Assembly (NCBI GenBank): GCA_018061865.1
Contig: JAGOTH010000006.1
Coordinates: forward strand, 1-40,551
Direction of reading: 5' to 3'
DNA from: Minisyncoccota bacterium
Lineage (GTDB): Bacteria; Patescibacteriota; Minisyncoccia; Phycocordibacterales; UBA9973
DNA: 40,551 bases
The translations under genes and the position numbers were made by a program. Below the pieces are notes generated by a model that did not search any database, was not told the origin of the DNA, and saw only the letters and a list, made by a program, of their open reading frames with translations. Positions 39,634-40,551 of the stretch are shown here, in pieces; positions within the stretch are counted from its first letter, which is position 1; each line of letters opens with the position of its first letter.

Positions 39634-39976
39634 AGATTGAAGTTATTTTTACCTTTAGGAATTCTTGTCGGTGACCGTTTTTCTTGTGGTATCGGCTCTT
39701 TGGTTTGTATCTTAGAACGATAACCTTTGCAGATCTTCCAAGTTCTACTGCTTCAGCCTCAACTTTTGCACCAGATACGAATGGAGCTCCAACTGATACA
39801 TTGTCCCCTTCAGATTTTAGGAGAACTTTATCAAAAGATACCTTGTCTCCTTGTTTAACACCCTTGATTTTCTCAATAGTTATTGTCTGATCTGGAGTAA
39901 CCTTATATTGCTTTCCGCCAGTTGCAATAACAGCGAAAGCTCCTTCTTTAGTTTTTGATACAGTCTTTTTTGCCAT
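39632..39976 (-). CDS. rplU: 50S ribosomal protein L21
   Basis: 114 residues. FAVIATGGKQYKVTPDQTI and the C-terminal YKPKSRYHKKNGHRQEFLKVKI are diagnostic of L21. There is a short Lys-rich extension before the conserved start (AKKTVSKTKEG). It has its own promoter and terminator and is far from rpmA and obg. Confidence 0.96.
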   Translation of the reverse strand: MAKKTVSKTKEGAFAVIATGGKQYKVTPDQTITIEKIKGVKQGDKVSFDKVLLKSEGDNVSVGAPFVSGAKVEAEAVELGRSAKVIVLRYKPKSRYHKKNGHRQEFLKVKITSI

Positions 39977-39986
39977 AAGTAAGTAA

Positions 39987-40015
39987 AAGATACACGAAAA
40001 GGCTTATTCTGTCAA
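39987..40015 (-). promoter_or_regulatory. Promoter of rplU
   Basis: Minus strand: TTGACA (40015-40010), 17-nt spacer, TATCTT (39992-39987), with a leader of about 5-10 nt before the ATG. Confidence 0.75.
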
Positions 40016-40020
40016 ACAAA

Positions 40021-40046
40021 AAAGGGACCAAACGATGGCCCCTTTG
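40021..40046 (-). terminator. Terminator of the lipoprotein gene
   Basis: AAAGGGACC and GGCCCCTTT pair with one mismatch; read on the minus strand it is followed by TTTTTTG. A further hairpin ACCGG/CCGGT lies at 40053-40068. Confidence 0.75.
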
Positions 40047-40069
40047 TCCTACCGGCTAAAACCGGTCAA

Positions 40070-40498
40070 TTAGTTAGTTATTATCTTCTGATCACTGGAA
40101 AAAATATATACCGGCGGCGTGCCCATAACGTCATAGTTCATAAGGGCTTGTTCCTTAAGAACATAATAGGTAGAACCCTGTGGGTCATTATATGCCTGAA
40201 AACGAGCGAATTGGCTCTGTGGAACCCCTTTCATTATTTCCAAACAGGAGATAAAGGTGCCGGCATCCACTACAATTTTATGGGTTTCAATGCGCTTTCC
40301 ATCTTCAATTGCATCTATTCCGATCTGATAGTTAAATCCATTCAGTCCGGTTTCAGTGGTTATAACTGTTGGGGTACTAATCGAAATTACATCCCCTTCG
40401 ATAATTTCCGGTGTTTCTTCCGCATTGCTCTTGGAGCAAGAAGCGAAAGACATGGCAACCAGAAAAGCCATGCTCAAAATTTTGATGTTTTTGATCAT
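40070..40498 (-). CDS. Predicted lipoprotein of unknown family, atypical codon use
   Basis: 142 residues. A signal peptide with a lipobox-like end (MAFLVAMSFASC, Cys21) predicts lipidation and export. The mature part has no recognised domain. The style of the leader resembles Bacteroidetes lipoproteins. Codon choice (CTG, ACC, CCG, GGC common) differs from the AGA/ATA/GGA-rich genes elsewhere here, which suggests recent acquisition or a join of different DNA. The promoter is ordinary sigma-70. Confidence 0.7.
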   Translation of the reverse strand: MIKNIKILSMAFLVAMSFASCSKSNAEETPEIIEGDVISISTPTVITTETGLNGFNYQIGIDAIEDGKRIETHKIVVDAGTFISCLEIMKGVPQSQFARFQAYNDPQGSTYYVLKEQALMNYDVMGTPPVYIFSSDQKIITN

Positions 40499-40523
40499 AA
40501 TATTCTTTTTTAAATCCGATGCA

Positions 40524-40551
40524 ATAATATAACTTTTATTGAATTTGTCAA
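40524..40551 (-). promoter_or_regulatory. Promoter of the lipoprotein gene
   Basis: Minus strand: TTGACA (40551-40546), 16-nt spacer, TATTAT (40529-40524), leader about 20 nt. Confidence 0.65.

Noticed and set aside
1-40551. UGA recoding as in Gracilibacteria/Absconditabacteria
   Set aside because: Several well-defined genes end at TGA and none has in-frame TGA inside a conserved domain.
1-40551. CRISPR array, transposon or prophage
   Set aside because: No regularly spaced repeats, transposase, integrase or phage structural genes were seen. The YvlD-type 'holin' family protein alone is not evidence for a phage.

Overview
This AT-rich window looks like part of a small-genome Candidate Phyla Radiation bacterium (Patescibacteria), most likely of the Parcubacteria/Paceibacteria side. 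That placement is inferred from gene content and style: compact gene packing, short or trimmed versions of housekeeping proteins (Obg without its C-terminal domain, short RsmI and RF1), many small helical or single-membrane-span proteins of unknown family, almost no Shine-Dalgarno sequences, and -10 boxes sitting only 5-9 nt before start codons. UGA is an ordinary stop here (for example at 27208-27210 and 4158-4160), so the lineage does not recode UGA. No rRNA, CRISPR array, transposase or integrase gene was seen.

Layout. 1-3075 is an accessory block: an edge-truncated ORF, tRNA-Glu(CTC) followed by hairpin-rich tRNA-derived debris, an unknown helical protein, a GDSL esterase, an orphan RNA-polymerase-alpha-CTD-like protein, a 57-residue basic protein and a SpeD-type pyruvoyl decarboxylase. 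3079-9009 holds rmuC, a DEDDh exonuclease, YqeY, a YvlD-type membrane protein, a MYG1-family hydrolase and obg. 9106-11546 has gatB followed by a MauE-like membrane protein and a His/Cys-rich membrane-anchored protein. 11598-20888 is a carbon-metabolism district: GAPDH, RpiB, an Rpe-like barrel, a split transketolase, a PfkB sugar kinase, class II aldolase and an FAD-linked oxidase. Together they interconvert triose, pentose and hexose phosphates.

20947-29198 is rich in translation genes: L25, L31 with a striking structured leader, RF1, tRNA-Ile(GAT) abutting rsmI, L9 and L27. Among them are envelope proteins: a coiled-coil lytic transglycosylase, a DUF4015-type putative glycoside hydrolase and the CtpA protease. 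29288-31082 holds small accessory proteins (Ada-like zinc motif, ASCH-like domain, cupin-like tail). 31152-37999 is one long minus-strand operon, scpA-scpB-dac-mraY-ftsW-murG-M23 peptidase, joining chromosome segregation with peptidoglycan precursor synthesis, polymerisation and remodelling. 38046-39601 is an AT-rich accessory island of zinc-ribbon membrane proteins and a DUF4760-like protein. rplU follows, then a lipoprotein with atypical codon use at the right edge.

The main novelty candidates are (i) the rpmE leader, in which a perfect 14-bp long-range helix takes in two bases of the start codon; (ii) repeated terminator, -10 box, leaderless-ATG junctions; (iii) the stand-alone alpha-CTD-like protein; (iv) the SpeD homologue with no aminopropyltransferase nearby; and (v) the tRNA-Ile/rsmI junction.
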